In this document: piece by piece, positions 22,254 through 34,837 of the stretch | How positions within the stretch are numbered: position 1 is the first letter of the stretch | Layout of the letters: every line of letters starts with the position of its first letter | Program-made: the position numbers and the translations under genes | Origin: Dastarcus helophoroides | Taxonomy: Eukaryota > Arthropoda > Insecta > Coleoptera > Bothrideridae | Direction of reading: 5' to 3' | Length of the DNA stretch: 64,000 bases | NCBI GenBank assembly: GCA_028583605.1 | Contig: CM053329.1 | Coordinates: 2,976,001 to 3,040,000 of the forward strand | The notes under the pieces: generated by a model | Database searches by the model: none | What the model was told of the DNA's origin: nothing | The model's input: only the letters and a program-made list of their open reading frames with translations

Positions 22254-24167
22254 CATTATAGATTGGAACTAAAAAAAAATGTGTAGGTAAGAATGGTTAA
22301 TATATGTTTACTCTTCGCCAAATGAACTGGTACACTTCTTAATATCACGTTCAACACATCATAATTAAGCATAAATTATCTAATACATATAAGAAATTAT
22401 ATGGTTTACTAATTATATCTGTCAAACACATTGTTCATCAATATTAAATAAACCAAAATTCATTTAACGGCATCATTCAACAAACAAACCGATTGTAAAA
22501 AAAATTAATGTAACTTTCATTGAAACATGAAATTAAACGTCAAAACGATTAGATTTGGTATCACGCCACATTCATATGACGGATGCGGGATAAAGAGCAA
22601 TGAAATAAAATTTATGCGTGACTGTACTGCTGTACCCTAACTGAACTGTTCGGCAGTTAGGGGAAAGGAATCAGTGGCGCACCATAGCTTAATTGCATTA
22701 ATACCTAATAGTTTAAATAAATGGGACACTCATGGAACATATCCACTAAAATGTAACTGCCTCGTTAAGGGTTTATGTATCACATTTTAATGTATAGGTC
22801 TATGCAACATACTGAGCTACTGTTTATTTAGATCAGTTACATTAATTCTACGTAGCATATCACATTTACTAATAGATGTTTAATTATTAATATTATATTC
22901 AAATTTGTTTAATGTTTCATTAAAATAAATACAATAAAAGGCCTATCAGTTAGTATATTATAATAATAACAATAATAATAACATCTGAGCGTGTAATATA
23001 GAATTGCCATGTCTACCGTATTTTCCGGGTTCTGTCATATTTCAGCTAGAAAAATGCATATTTTCCAACCGGAACGGAAACTGAAAAAACTCTCATTTTT
23101 GTCGGAACTAAAACGGTACCGAACCTAAAAAAATAACTTTTCTTTTGTTTCATTGCAATGTTGAAAAGTCCACATTAACAAAATTTTACTCTGCACTTCG
23201 ATTTCAATTTTAGACTTAGAATCTCAAATTATAACCTACACTTTTTACTACGCTATTATTATTGTATTGTTCACTATTATCTTTCAGGGTTTTTTTAATT
23301 TTGTATTATTTGTTAAAAGTCTGAAACTAAACTTTAAACTATTTTGATTTTGTCCCCCAAAATGTCAGCTTTAAATTCAAAATTTTGAATGTTGTAAAAA
23401 TAATGACGTCTCCTCTTCGATATTTCCACATTTACCATTAGGATTTAGATCGAAATTAAAAATTGTTATAAAAAATATGTTTTTTAATTCTTTATTTAAT
23501 TTAATTTAATTTTAATTTAACTAATTTAATTTCCAACACTTTAAATCTTCAAATTTTGAGTTATTTTATGTTTTTTGGAAATCTCGTCTTTAATTTTGAA
23601 ATGTCGTCTTTTTTCCTAAATTCTAAATTTGTATCTGTTTTTACTCAAATTACGAATACGTTTTAGACGTTTAGCTAAAGCTAAGCGGCCATAAAAGAAG
23701 AAGGTCTACACTCTGTCTAGGGTCAAAAAGGAGGTGCTGAAAAAAATTTTGGAAATTTTAATAAAAAAATTAACAAATTACCTCTGAGCTAATGGAACAA
23801 CCAAAATGGAGAAAGTATTGGACATTAAAAGAACACAAGATATTGCTGACGTTATTCTAAAAAAATGGTTATTTCGAAATGCCTTAAAATTCATCCAAAG
23901 CAAAATTACTTATTGAAATTTCCAGCGATATTATTGACATTAACATTAAAGAACAGGGTTTTAATAAATGTCTGTGCAACTTGTTAAAAATGCAGTATTC
24001 CACAAAAAATGATGCAAAAAATGGCAACTTCCACATCACAGTCCATTATCTTGTTCAAGTAAATAGGTTTACATATTTGTATAATTTGTTTGCAGATGGA
24101 TGGTTTTCAATGGAGACATTCTTAGAATATCTTTTTCTGCAGTCTACAATTAAGCTATTGACTCGCG
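22254..24167. other. No recognisable gene
   Basis: AT-rich DNA with a short ATT/AAT microsatellite near 22958-22981 and an AT-island at 23160-23680 of the GAAATTTT type. A 9-bp perfect hairpin lies at 22635-22662. A 65-codon frame at 23981-24178 has no recognisable motif, though it could be the 5' continuation of the Penelope-like relic that follows. Confidence 0.4.
22635..22662. other. Perfect 9-bp hairpin
   Basis: CCCTAACTG and CAGTTAGGG flank a 10-base loop. It stands out only for its GC content in AT-rich DNA; no function is suggested. Confidence 0.4.
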
Positions 24168-24890
24168 TTATGCTCTAAAAAGAACATGACTGTAGAAATA
24201 AATAGAGCGGCGTTAAGTTCGAGAATTAAGGTGGCTATTTGAAAGAATCAGCAATCCATAAGTACCTAAATTTTACATCGAATCATAGTAAAAATACAAA
24301 AGTAGGTGTAATATCCTCATTGACAGACAGGGCTAAAAATATCAGCTCTACTTCTGTAATCTGTGATGAAGAAAAATATAACATAATAAAGATATTAAAA
24401 AAAATGGGTACGAAAAAAAATTTGTAAAAAAAAATAAACAAAAGGACAACTAGATCACAACAAAATAATCATGGCATAAACGACAACGAATCATCTGCTC
24501 AACAATCAAAAACCCTGATTCTTTTTATACACCGGGTTTCTCGGATCAAATCAAACGAATAGGCAAACGCTTTAATATACGAAATGCATTCATAAACGTC
24601 AAATCATTTTCTGTCAGTAGACAAATTTGATAGAGCGAAAATAACTACAATCAATTGACGATTACAAGATGACTGCAAAGTAATTTAATATATTATATTT
24701 GTCGTAACTTTACAAAGTTTTACAAGTCATTTAGTAAATCACAAACCGATTAAATAAGATCAATGCAATCGCTGATTGGGTGCAATCAAAAAGATTCCAT
24801 TTAACGAACAAAAATTTAACTGAAAATTTAGCACGTACGAAAGAAGAACTGGCGAAAAAATGCCACTCAACAGGAATGGAATTAAAATTT
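24168..24890 (+). pseudogene. Penelope-like retroelement fragment (end of RT, possible GIY-YIG)
   Basis: The frame around 24239-24427 reads HKYLNFTSNHSKNTKVGVIS followed by LTDRAKNISS and a stretch ending KILKKMG. This matches the style of the RT C-terminal region in Penelope-like elements (YLNF.S.HP...GLVDRA...LL.NGYP). Further on, 24517-24630 gives YTPGFSDQIKRIGKRF then NIRNAFINVKSF, the connector motif that precedes the GIY-YIG nuclease in these elements. A single degenerate frame from about 24655 to 24890 may be the nuclease (NKINAIADWV, AKKCHSTGMELKFN), but its key residues are not clear. Several stops and frameshifts; inactive. RT active-site motifs are absent. Confidence 0.55.
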
Positions 24891-26754
24891 AATTGTTAAT
24901 TATCAATCTTTAGCGTTGCTTACCTGTGAACTAGTGACTGTGATAAGGCTCTGTTGAACTATAAAGTAGTGAACCAGTTATTGGGATCAGCAGCGTCATA
25001 CTGCGGATGGTCTATGATTTAACTTTCCTTTTTAAAATGCTAAATAGTTTATTGATTTTCGAGTGATTAAAATTAATTACATTTTAACTAAAACACCTTG
25101 TTTACAAATTACCTGAACAAAACAATATCTATGAAAGGAAAAGAAAGAAAAACTTTCCTTTAAATGAACTTTTCTTCAGAATAAAAAATCTTATATCTTA
25201 CGTTTTATCTTGAACTTGTGAAGAAACTGATCTACAACATGGGTAACAGTTATAAGAACGTTTGATTCCTAAGTTTCTAATTCTTTTGTGTAAAAGTAAT
25301 AGCCTATATTCAAAAAAATTCTAAAATGAATAGTAGTAGCATTCATTCCCACTGACCAACTAACGAAACTACATGAAGTTTTTCAATCAGGAATTTGGCA
25401 GTTATAGTAGTTTTAAAAAATTCCAAATGGTATCACTGTCTATTGAAAGCCCTTCTAATTTTATGGCAAAAATTGAGTTTTTCAAATTTCAAATTTTTTA
25501 TTAATAGCGCAAGCGACGGCTGGCGGTCGCAATATACATATAATTTGGCAAATTATTTTATCTCACATGCTATTACAGATATAATTTAAATTGAATTTAA
25601 TAAATTCTGTAATCGTGTTTTTGTTTTCTTATTCCTTTATTTATTTTTTAAAGCAAAATTTAAATGACATCATACTTGAATTTTAAATTATATTAATGTA
25701 TTTTGCTTGAATATTTTTGCACGTAGCAATTTTTCTTTTCGCAATATATAGCGATATTCTTGCTAGATGATACCTCGATATTTCATACAGATAGAAACTG
25801 CTGCTACTATAGTAATTATTATTCTTTTCTTTAGCAGTTCCAGGTCACTTCAATGAGGAAATAATACATATGGCTGTATTCAAGATGAACTAAATATTCG
25901 TTCTTAGCGAAAAAAGTGCAAAGCGCAATTTGAAAAAAATATGGGGAACGTGGTTTTTCAGGGTGGCAGCAATCATCACAGTCTGAGGGTACCTAATAAT
26001 AGATTAATTTATGCAATTGAAACATTTTTTTAGTTTCTTTCTTGTCAAGTAACCGAGATATTGCCTAGGAAGAACTTTGTGGAAGAGCCTTCATAATATG
26101 TATCGTTTATTGACAAATATATAATTAGCAACTAAAACCCACTAAGTTATTCTTATACTAGTTATAACTTGTTTTAGAATACATTATTAATATTAAATCG
26201 CCAAATTTAACTGTATTGCCGCATTCACTGAAATGCAGTTATACTTTGAGAGGAAAAACTGTGTAGAGAAAATAGAGCCAGTTTTTCTGTTAACGTTCTA
26301 AGGGATTAATAGCAGATCGTTAATTTCTGATAAATGCCGCCGTAAATCGAGCTTGTCACCATAAATTTCAAGTAATCCAAATATAAATGAGAAACCAAGC
26401 TGTAAACAAAATTCAGCGTGAACGTAAAAATCCAAATTAACAGACATGTCCGAAATCTGAAATTTTAGGAAACATAATTTAAGCTAAGCAATTTCTTTCT
26501 CAATTATCGTCGCTTTAGGAGTAATTAAATTTATGTTCTTTCAATTTATAAAAGGCATGCTAAAATTTTCTTCAACTCAGGGTAAATGTCGTGCAATTAG
26601 AATCTTGGACAATTTAATAATCCTGATGTTTGTTAATGACTAAATTGTTCTTAATTTTATTTATTTTTAAATATATAGTGATTAGGACGTACTATTATTA
26701 TCAAGTTATTCCAGATTTATTGCTTCTCTTATATTGTTTACATGGTGTCCTATA
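24891..26754. other. No recognisable gene
   Basis: AT-rich DNA without coding or repeat signatures I can name. A 64-codon frame at 25395-25589 has no motif. Confidence 0.4.
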
Positions 26755-28454
26755 CAAGGTGTCTTAAAGGGAAATGTCAATAACAGAGGAATAGCCAATC
26801 TACAAAAAAAGTGGTTCAGCGCCATCATCCGCGGTTTATCTTAAATTTTAATCGAATTATTTTAATTTTTATTTTTTCCGTCAAAAGCCCGCTTTTTGTA
26901 AGAAAACCCACTTTTTCTCCATTTGACTGAAGCCATACACCAAATCTGCCCCCCTTTTTGAAATTTACGTTAAACTATCCATAAAATTTTGCCTTCTTCA
27001 TTTTAAGATATGGATTCTTAAGTCAATTATAGCAGCTAAAACAAATTAAACAAGTAAAAATCATTTCTGTCACAAATAATCGGCAGAATCTCACGCAATG
27101 AATTTTTTGAGCTACAAGTTTGCAAATTTCACAAAAGTTGCTTCATTTCATTAGCTTACCAACCGTGCCCAACTTTGAGCATCCAGACGAATTTTGAAGA
27201 GATACTGGGATTGGGTGGTCAAAAAATGTTAGGCAGCTATAGTCTTTCTTTTTTCTTTTTTTTTTGCTAGGAGATGAAGGTGAGTTATTATTAAAAACCA
27301 ATGACGTTCATCCAACAATAATAAACTACCATTTCAAAGTTGAAAAAGTAATATATGAAAAATCATACACAGCATCAATTTTATGGTTTCTACAAAACTA
27401 TTCAGAATAAATGTAGCTATTGAAAAGAAACAGAAACTTTATAATGCTTTGCATTTTTAATGAATAATAGAGCTAACAAAGAAATCATTCAAAATAATCA
27501 CCTGTATGCTGCATGCATAAACCTGAGTATCGTGCAGCTGAGGAGACTAAACAAAAGACTTCTTCGTTTCTTCCCCTTATTTTATAGCAAGTGATTTGAA
27601 TTTCTTCTATCAACTGATCCCTGATCTTAAAAGGAAAATTGTATACTGATGCCTTAAGTAGAAATCCAAAGAAGTTAAATCAGGACTCTTCAATAACCAA
27701 GATAACCAAGTCACTAGCCTTTATCGTCCAATCAGTCTCTAAGCGAACTCTCGTTTCAACCATCTCGTGATGTTTCTCCTGTTGTGTGCTAGGCTGCCTA
27801 TAGATGTAGGCCTTTATTTAGGTTGTCTTTTTTGTGTCTTGTTGGAAATCATAAAATTCACCCCATGTACGATTTTTCAGATATTACACTTTTTCAGCGC
27901 TGCAAAATCAATTTATTATTGTTGGACAAACAATAAAAAGCTACACCAATCGAGAAACATTATGTTTTTAGTAATAAGTCACCTTCATAATCTGGCATTT
28001 TTACAACTTTTCGAAAATTAGGTATAGGTACCTACGATACACTAGAGCATGTCAGTAACTTAAATTAATGTTATTGGGAAAGAGAAACCAGTCGTCTGTC
28101 CCCTATTTTTAGTCATTTTCTGCCCCTAAAGAAGTTTTCACTTCAAAAAGGGAAAAAGAAAGGGTACTTGTGCAGCTGCTGAAACATTTTTCAAACCCTC
28201 AACCTCACATCTATCCATAATTCGTCTGAATTCCCAAAGTTGTGTACCGTTGGAAAACTCATGAACTACCTAATGCAAGTCTTGTAACATCCGCAAAGTT
28301 GCAGTTCAAAAACTAATTACGTGAGATTCCGCAGAGTATTTTTGAAAAGAGGGCTTTTTGTTATAAGGATAAAATTAAGATAATTCGCTTAAAATTGAAT
28401 TTTTGGTGCAGTCACCAGCCTTCAGTTATTGTCATTTCCCCCTGGGACATTCTG
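26755..28454. mobile_element. Foldback DNA transposon, TA target site
   Basis: TA flanks both ends (26753-26754, 28455-28456). The left tip CAAGGTGTCTTAAAGGGAAA and the inverted right tip CAGAATGTCCCAGGGGGAAA continue as diverged inverted repeats. Matching blocks include GCAGAATCTCACG near 27083 with its inverse near 28321, and CCAGACGAATT near 27182 with its inverse near 28223. The left arm has about 200 bp extra. An 84-codon frame at 27767-28021 shows no transposase motif. Non-autonomous element. Confidence 0.75.
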
Positions 28455-29239
28455 TATAATTTAAGTAATAATATTTAATACATCAATTCGCTGTAAGATT
28501 GCCTTTACCTCACAAGCAATATTCCTATGAAGCATGTATTCATATTACTGCTTCTCATTAAGACTGCCATTGCTTTACAAATTGGTAGCGTTGTCACAAT
28601 CACTCATATCAGTCCACATTTGTTACGCAATGGTAAACGTAGAGCGAATATAGTAATATTTTAAATTGTACTTAATTTTATAGACGTACTTATACACGAA
28701 TACTTGTCTGCTGTCATAAGCGAATGGAATCTGTGTTCTTCCAAAAGCGTTATCAGAATATTTGTATTCAGGATGAAAGCAGCCAAATCAGATGGAATGA
28801 GAGGCCCTACGGCTTTATTTTGTTTTGGAAAAAGAAAATTAGGTTACCGAAGTGTAAAAATAACGTATTTGTACAGAACTCAGTTAATACACCGTAGGAT
28901 TTTATGTGAGAAACTCATGTAAAATTTGATGAAAAGCTAGACGGTTCCATTAAACTCAGTAAAAAAAATAACTTTCATGATAACCTTTCGCCCCTAACAA
29001 AGCCAACTCGAAAGTTATATCTACATCAATACGTGGCGATCCACATATTGTAAGTTGTTCGTTATAATTAAATCTGCTCTCACTTTTCAGTCCGTGTTAC
29101 TTGTTTTAGAGTCAGCCCCAATCGATTTTTCCCTTACTCTTTGCTTGTGTTATCTTCTGATATAGATAGAGAAAAGAACTATTGCAATACGTGCTCTAAT
29201 TTCTCTACCCTTGATTACCATTGCTTTACCTTACTTATA

Positions 29240-30399
29240 CATGGTGGGTGATAAAAAATGTCCACATTATATTTGGTTGATTTATTTTGTTATTAGTAAG
29301 TTGTTTTTTTACCAAATTATCACCAAAAATAAATAATGTATAAGATTTTAGGCAATCAAGTCAAAAGTCTCGCAGCTATAATCAATTTTTGTACAGAGGA
29401 TCTCGAACATATTTGTCATTTTCAGTGTTTCTCAAGAAAACTAAGAATTTACCTGAACATTACTTTGTTATGTATTAAAAGGGCTAACATTTTCTCAGTG
29501 TAAATATTTTTATTTTTTGAAATACTTCATTTCTAGTCAATTCTATGACCATCTTAGTGAATTCGTGGATACAATAATTTACTGCAAATTTCGTCAACCT
29601 TTTTAAATGTTTCCAATTTAGAGACTACACTTAATAATACGTCTAAGAGACGATACTTGAATAGGTACCAAACTTCTCAATAATTCGTAGATTTTTGCCA
29701 TATTATGGAAATATGGAATTTGCACATCTTGCCGTACAATTTTCGATATTCCTTCTACTCTTACAGATCTTGGCTCATTCACTTCCTTTTTTTTATCCGT
29801 TAACCTCCATTGTTTTTGTTTAATTTTTGTAACAAACGAGATCCAGACCGTATATACTAGTGTTTGTTAGGAAATTCTTTAACAAATTTTCTAGCTTCAA
29901 TTTGTTTTTCTTCCAAAAGTGCTTTCATCAAAATTTTATCATTCTCGCTCTCCCATAAGAATATTAGCATATTCAAATCAATTTTAGCCCTGCAATAAAA
30001 CAGTTAAATATGTTAATTATAATTTTCAACAGTCACTGTTCATCTGCTCACAAAATATGATTCCTTCGAGAACAATTTTGTTGGTGTGCACGACTTCTAG
30101 AAAATTGACGTAAAATTGGCAAATATCCAAGTATTTAAAAAATAAAGAATTATTATTCCTAGAAAATGCTTTTAAACACATGGCTAAAGTAGGTTTATGT
30201 AAATACTTAGTTTTTTGCAAAATACATAAAGTGACAAATATTTTTGAAAGCCTGTGTATAGAAATTGGTTCTAGCTGCGATAATTTTGACTTAATTGCTA
30301 TACCTTGTTGTATATTTGGTAAAAATTTCATAAAAATCTCTTCATTAACAATAACGAAAGCGGAGAAAATAAAATGTGGACTTTTTTTGGCCTACCATG
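29240..30399. mobile_element. Foldback DNA transposon with ~300-bp inverted repeats, TA target site
   Basis: The left tip CATGGTGGGTGATAAAAAAT pairs with the inverted right tip CATGGTAGGCCAAAAAAAGT, followed by GTCCACATT in both arms. Arms stay alignable for about 300 bp, for example GTCAAAAGTCTCGCAGCTA near 29360 against the inverse of the right arm near 30290. TA flanks both ends. Overlapping 101- and 77-codon frames on opposite strands at 30026-30413 fall in the right arm and are not transposase-like. Confidence 0.78.
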
Positions 30400-30445
30400 T
30401 ATACTATTATTAATAATAATATTATTAATGTATAGTATGCATTTA
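30396..30445. repeat. AT-rich near-palindrome at the right end of the foldback element
   Basis: ATGTATACTATTATTAATA and its near inverse (ATTATTAATGTATAGTATG) abut, giving a cruciform-capable ~50-bp palindrome straddling the right boundary of the element at 30399. Confidence 0.55.
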
Positions 30446-31448
30446 AAATTTCTGATGGCTCTTTAATTATATTTTATACGGAATGCTTTTAGTAAATTGT
30501 AATGCATTGAATATTCAAATTGTTGAGAAAACGAATTAGATGACCAGTTCCGGATTCACCACACTTCAGATCGGGCAAATGCGGGTGGTGATGTATCCAA
30601 TGGGCAACAAAACTAAGGATTAACAAAACTGCGATAAGATCAACAGTTAGATGTGCATGGAGACTAAAAAACGCTAAGAAGACAGACTAGAGAAATGGGT
30701 ATGCAAGATTTTGGAAGAATATACAGTGTAAAGAAAACGGAAAAGAACTTATCAGTCAAGATTTTAAATTTCAAAGAATCAGGTTGCCGAGACATGTGGG
30801 AATATTTCACAAACCAAGAATATAAAAGATGAGGTGAAAACCTGCTGGAATCAAAAAACAAAGAACAACAAAAAATGGTAGTTGCAAGCCATTAAAGGCT
30901 CCAGTGCAATTGATTGGTCAACAAAACTGGAGGAGAGAATCGAGACTGATAGTTCAACTAGTTAAGGCTTCTCTTGTTGCAATTTTTTCAGTTACAATTA
31001 ACAGGTACCATAATCGTAACAATAAATATTGATGCAGCACTTTAAACTTAGCATAATATTGTTTCTTAGGCAAATGAAAAGTTCAATGAAATTTAAAAAC
31101 ACTGATTTTACAATCAGAAGTTGGGAAAAATACGATGCGAAATGACACAGGATGAAGTTACACCTCATTGCATGGGATGTAAATGTTAATTTTGCCACAT
31201 TTGTTATGGTCATGGAACTCAATTTGTTTGCAAATGGGCAAGTCAATATCATTTTTCGAGTACGTGCCTTAATAAAGTTGAGTTTACTGAATAAGACAAA
31301 TTAAGCAACACAAGCAAAAATTTTATGAATATAGTTACAGATAAAAATTTGCATATGGTTACGTTGAGACGAACTTACTAATTTCCAGATTAGAATATTG
31401 CAAAAAAAATTCTTTTAAAGGTAATTATGAAAGGCATAAAACAAAGAA
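30446..31448. other. No recognisable gene
   Basis: Bases 30545-30970 are less AT-biased, Arg/Lys/Glu-rich in translation and may be a decayed element, but no motif is identifiable. Confidence 0.35.
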
Positions 31449-31566
31449 AATAATGTTTATTAATTTTATTTAACATTTCTGGACCCAGTCTGAACACATT
31501 TAAATTTAAATATTTAAAATTATTTAAATAAAAAAAAGTTAAATAAAATTAATAAACATAATGTTT
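31449..31566. mobile_element. Short foldback MITE
   Basis: Left arm ATGTTTATTAATTTTATTTA and its exact inverse at the right end (31539-31564) enclose about 70 bp. The same arm opens the long foldback at 48554-49200, including AACATTTCTG and a diverged GACCCAGTCT, so this is a deleted member of that family. Confidence 0.75.
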
Positions 31567-33000
31567 CCGATCAATGAGAGTTCACCATGAAGAATAAATA
31601 AAATAATGTTTGTAGCATGTCCACCAGGCCACGCAGCTTGTTGGTTGCTTCAAAATTTTGTTACCGTAAAAGGTGCCAAAAATCGAATGAACAGTAAATT
31701 ATTAATTAATAATTTAAATTATTTCTATGTAGCACCTACATTCTTTTTCGCTTTGCTCTTGCAGTGCTTCCAGTGCAACCTTTGGGAGTGGATTGTAGTT
31801 AAAAAAGGTGGGAGTTGTGAGCCATTTCAAAAGTCATCAATAAAGTTTTAAAGTTAAAAAAAGAGACGATTCAAAATTTTCATTTATAAATGTTTTCTTG
31901 AGGCGAGTGGAGCGAGGGCCGTTGTCTTTAAAATGCCCGGGCTGTTTCAAGGGCCATTCCGGGCCTGTACATGACTAAATAGAAATAGTTTCAAAAATAA
32001 CCTGCAGTAGATATGAACTGAATTAGCTACTCTAATTAATCAATTTGCATCTGTTTTAAATCTGTGTTATATTGTCCATTAATATATGCGTATCCTTACT
32101 ATTCAATACGATAATTTGGTTTACATATGTTCCTTCAAATTATTAAGTACCTATCAACATGAAATATATCATGACTAGAAGCATTATATTAAACATAACT
32201 GCGGTTTCGATTTCCTATCGTCAATTATATTTTGGTAATAAATATGGGGTTAGCTCAGGATAGGTAGAACTTCAGGTCGTGACACCTAATTTACTACCAC
32301 ACCTCGATTACGTCACAGTGCTGAAAGATGCTAAAGCCTTAGAAATAATAATTTAGAAAATACAATGATCTTTTGTTGGTTACACTTAGTGCCTAGAGTA
32401 GATATATATTCGCATTTAAGAAAGTGATAGTTATAGAGCGTGATTCATTTAAAGTGACTTGTCACACCAGAGCAGGTAGTTATTTGAATTTTTTATTCGA
32501 TAATTTTAAATCTTACTGAATAAAATCAAATGAGACTTTTGGAGCTCCGCAAATTGTGTATAGAGTTTTGTTGTTTATTTTAAAATATATGCCTTAAAAT
32601 TAGGTTAAATTCTACAAGGGAGATAAAAACAAAGTTCAGGTAATAGGAAATAAAAAACGAAAGGTATGTAAAATCGAAAAATATAATTACGTGTAGGATA
32701 AAAAATTTTCTTCTTCAAGTTTTACTAAAAATCTTGCATTTTTTCGCCAAATTCCAGCTTTTTTTCGAAAGCTGAACTTTTACTTTAAATTTAAAATTTA
32801 AGATTAAACTCAAAAATTTGAGAACATTTTTTTGTATATTCTTATTCCCAACTTTATTGCTACAGTTTTAAGAAAATAAAATTCCGAGAAAAAGATTGGA
32901 AATGGGGAAAAATATATTCTTTAGAATCCCGCAGTCTCTTTCCTAGAAAATCTTATTTTAAAAATTGAAGTTTTCAAAGACAAAGTTAAAACTAAAAAAA
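31567..33000. other. No recognisable gene
   Basis: An 81-codon frame at 31606-31851 has no motif. Bases 31895-31975 are GC-richer. The rest is AT-rich, ending in a GAAATTTT-type island at 32680-33000. Confidence 0.4.
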
Positions 33001-33013
33001 TAGTATATTGATC

Positions 33014-33960
33014 CTAAATTCCCAAGCTTGTGTAAAAGCCTAAGATTTTTCTAGAAGAAATTTTACCTATTTCTGCAGGTGTAACTTGTACCTGTTCCAG
33101 GTGAAGTAGTTTCCTGTAAAACAATGCTTTGCATGTGCAAACTAAGTGTTCTGCAGTTTCATTGGGTTCGTTGCAGAAGCGACAAGTCTCTGACTCCTCT
33201 TTGCCTATCTTTTGAGATGACATCTTAGCAGCGCAGTCGTCATATGAAAAGGCTTGTTATTATTCTTAACAACGGTTTGCTGAGCTCGAGAAGTTCCTTC
33301 GTCTTGGTGTACAAATATGAGATTAACTTTTTTGCATGATTTTGTCCTGAAATTAATTTCCAGTGAGATTACTTTTTGTTTGTCCTTCCCATTTGTGGAC
33401 TTCATTTTTTATATGGCATTTTACTGTACCAAAATAAGTTTCGGGTTCAAGAAATAGGGATGCTGCACCTTCTATGGTCAGGCGATTGGCAATATCATTT
33501 CCTTCAATACCTATGTGTAGACAATCCCACACTAGTATGGATTTGACAGTAAAGCTTCTCAAAAGCTTTAAGCGCCGCTTGACTGCCTGAACAGATATAG
33601 ATCCTTGCTCATAGTAAGTCTTTTGATAGATATTCCCGAGTACACAGTTCTACGGCATGTACTTCTACCTAAAGATTGTGGGAGTTTGACCTAAGGCTTG
33701 TGTTAGCCTGTATCTTGAGACATATACGCCGACCCCAACTACTGCTGATTTTGACCCATCCGTGTACCAGATAAGTGATCCTTGCGGTAGTTTAGGTTTT
33801 TGGTCTATCCCACTCATATGGAGATTATTTATGAACACTTCAAATGGTTTGTATAGTATCAACCGGTTTTATCGTTGCCGATGACACAAATTCTTTGAGA
33901 ATATTCATGTCTCCGATAAAGTCCCCTTCCTTCAGATATACTGCCTAAACCAGTCTTAAA
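33014..33960 (-). pseudogene. LINE 3' end: RNase H domain and terminal zinc knuckle
   Basis: On the minus strand, four overlapping frame pieces give an ordered domain set. LIWYTDGSKSAVVGVGVYVS (near 33750) is the first RNase H strand, with its catalytic Asp in YTDGS. LVWDCLHIGIEGNDIANRL (near 33500) is the last RNase H motif. ETCRFCNEPNETAEHLVCTC (near 33155) is a C-terminal zinc knuckle. Non-LTR elements of the R1/LOA/I group carry RNase H followed by such a knuckle after the reverse transcriptase. The RT itself is missing, as in a 5'-truncated insertion, and frameshifts separate the pieces. Inactive. Confidence 0.82.
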
Positions 33961-34293
33961 TGCTAGAAGATATTCCCAATATAATTTTTAGTAATGCAAT
34001 CTGCAATTTCTCCAAAAGCATTAAAAAAATCATGAAATAAATTGTATACTAGAAGAAACAGTAACTAAAAAGTCCATTACGTATATGAAAAATTGAAGTA
34101 ACGAGGACTTTGGCTACAGAAACAGTTTAATAAAAAAGTAATTTCCACTACAAATAAGTGTATTCGATTGTGAAATCTATCATGAACAAAGGCGAATTTC
34201 GTGACCAACCCCGTCGTGGTTTAATTTATATAAGATATGCTAAAAAATTGATTTATTGATCGAGAGATGTGATTTACTTAAAAAAAGCATTAA

Positions 34294-34645
34294 ACAAGTT
34301 GAACCAAGTTTGATTTCCACTATAGGGATCTCGTAAACTATTAGAGATAGAAGGAAGCTTAAATGGGGAAAGTAGTGCAGAATTATTAATTATTTCGCTG
34401 AAAAAACAATTGAATTTCAATTCTTCTTAGTTTTATTTAGAAAAAAACTGAAAATCGCCATTTATAAACATCAGCTGTAACTTGTTTATTTGAAGTCCGA
34501 TTAAAAAAATACAAAAACTGTAATTAATTTTTTTTAAGGTCTTTTCATTGATGTAAAATATTTTGTTCTAAATTTAACTATTTCCGAGAAAATTATGTCA
34601 ATTTTGTTATTTCTTATTGATGCCATAATGAATTTTATTCTTACC
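34294..34645. mobile_element. Single arm of the CAGGTTGAACC foldback family
   Basis: Starting near AAGTTGAACCAAGTTTGATT, about 350 bp match the left arm of the element at 1243-2720, through TTATGTCAATTTTGTTATTT. The match stops at about 34640 where the LTR fragment begins, so the rest of the element is lost. Confidence 0.8.
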
Positions 34646-34837
34646 TTCTCCGTGAGCTTCGGAACCGATATGTTCTCGAACAGATCGGTATAGAAGCCTG
34701 GAATGGTATAAATACGCGGTCGTCTTTTCCTCAAGTCAGTTAGTTAAGTGAGTCATAATTGTTGTGTTATGAAATAAGTTTAAAATAAAGTGTTTATAAT
34801 TCATGGGGTTTTAATTATCGAACCGGAAACCCGAACA
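34646..34837 (+). mobile_element. LTR fragment, same family as 10801-11138
   Basis: The 3' ~190 bp of the LTR: GGTATAAATACGCGGTCG (TATA box), CATAATTGTTGTGTTATGAA, AATAAAGTGTTTATAATTC and TTTTAATTATCGAACCG match the solo LTR. It ends CGAACA at 34837. The 5' part of U3 is missing and the fragment abuts the foldback arm. Confidence 0.75.

Noticed and set aside
30026..30413. Overlapping 101- and 77-codon frames on opposite strands
   Set aside because: They lie in one arm of a foldback element, have no motif, and the other arm does not keep them open.
31606..31851. 81-codon frame with several Cys
   Set aside because: Cys spacing fits no finger I know and there is no neighbour or repeat to support it.
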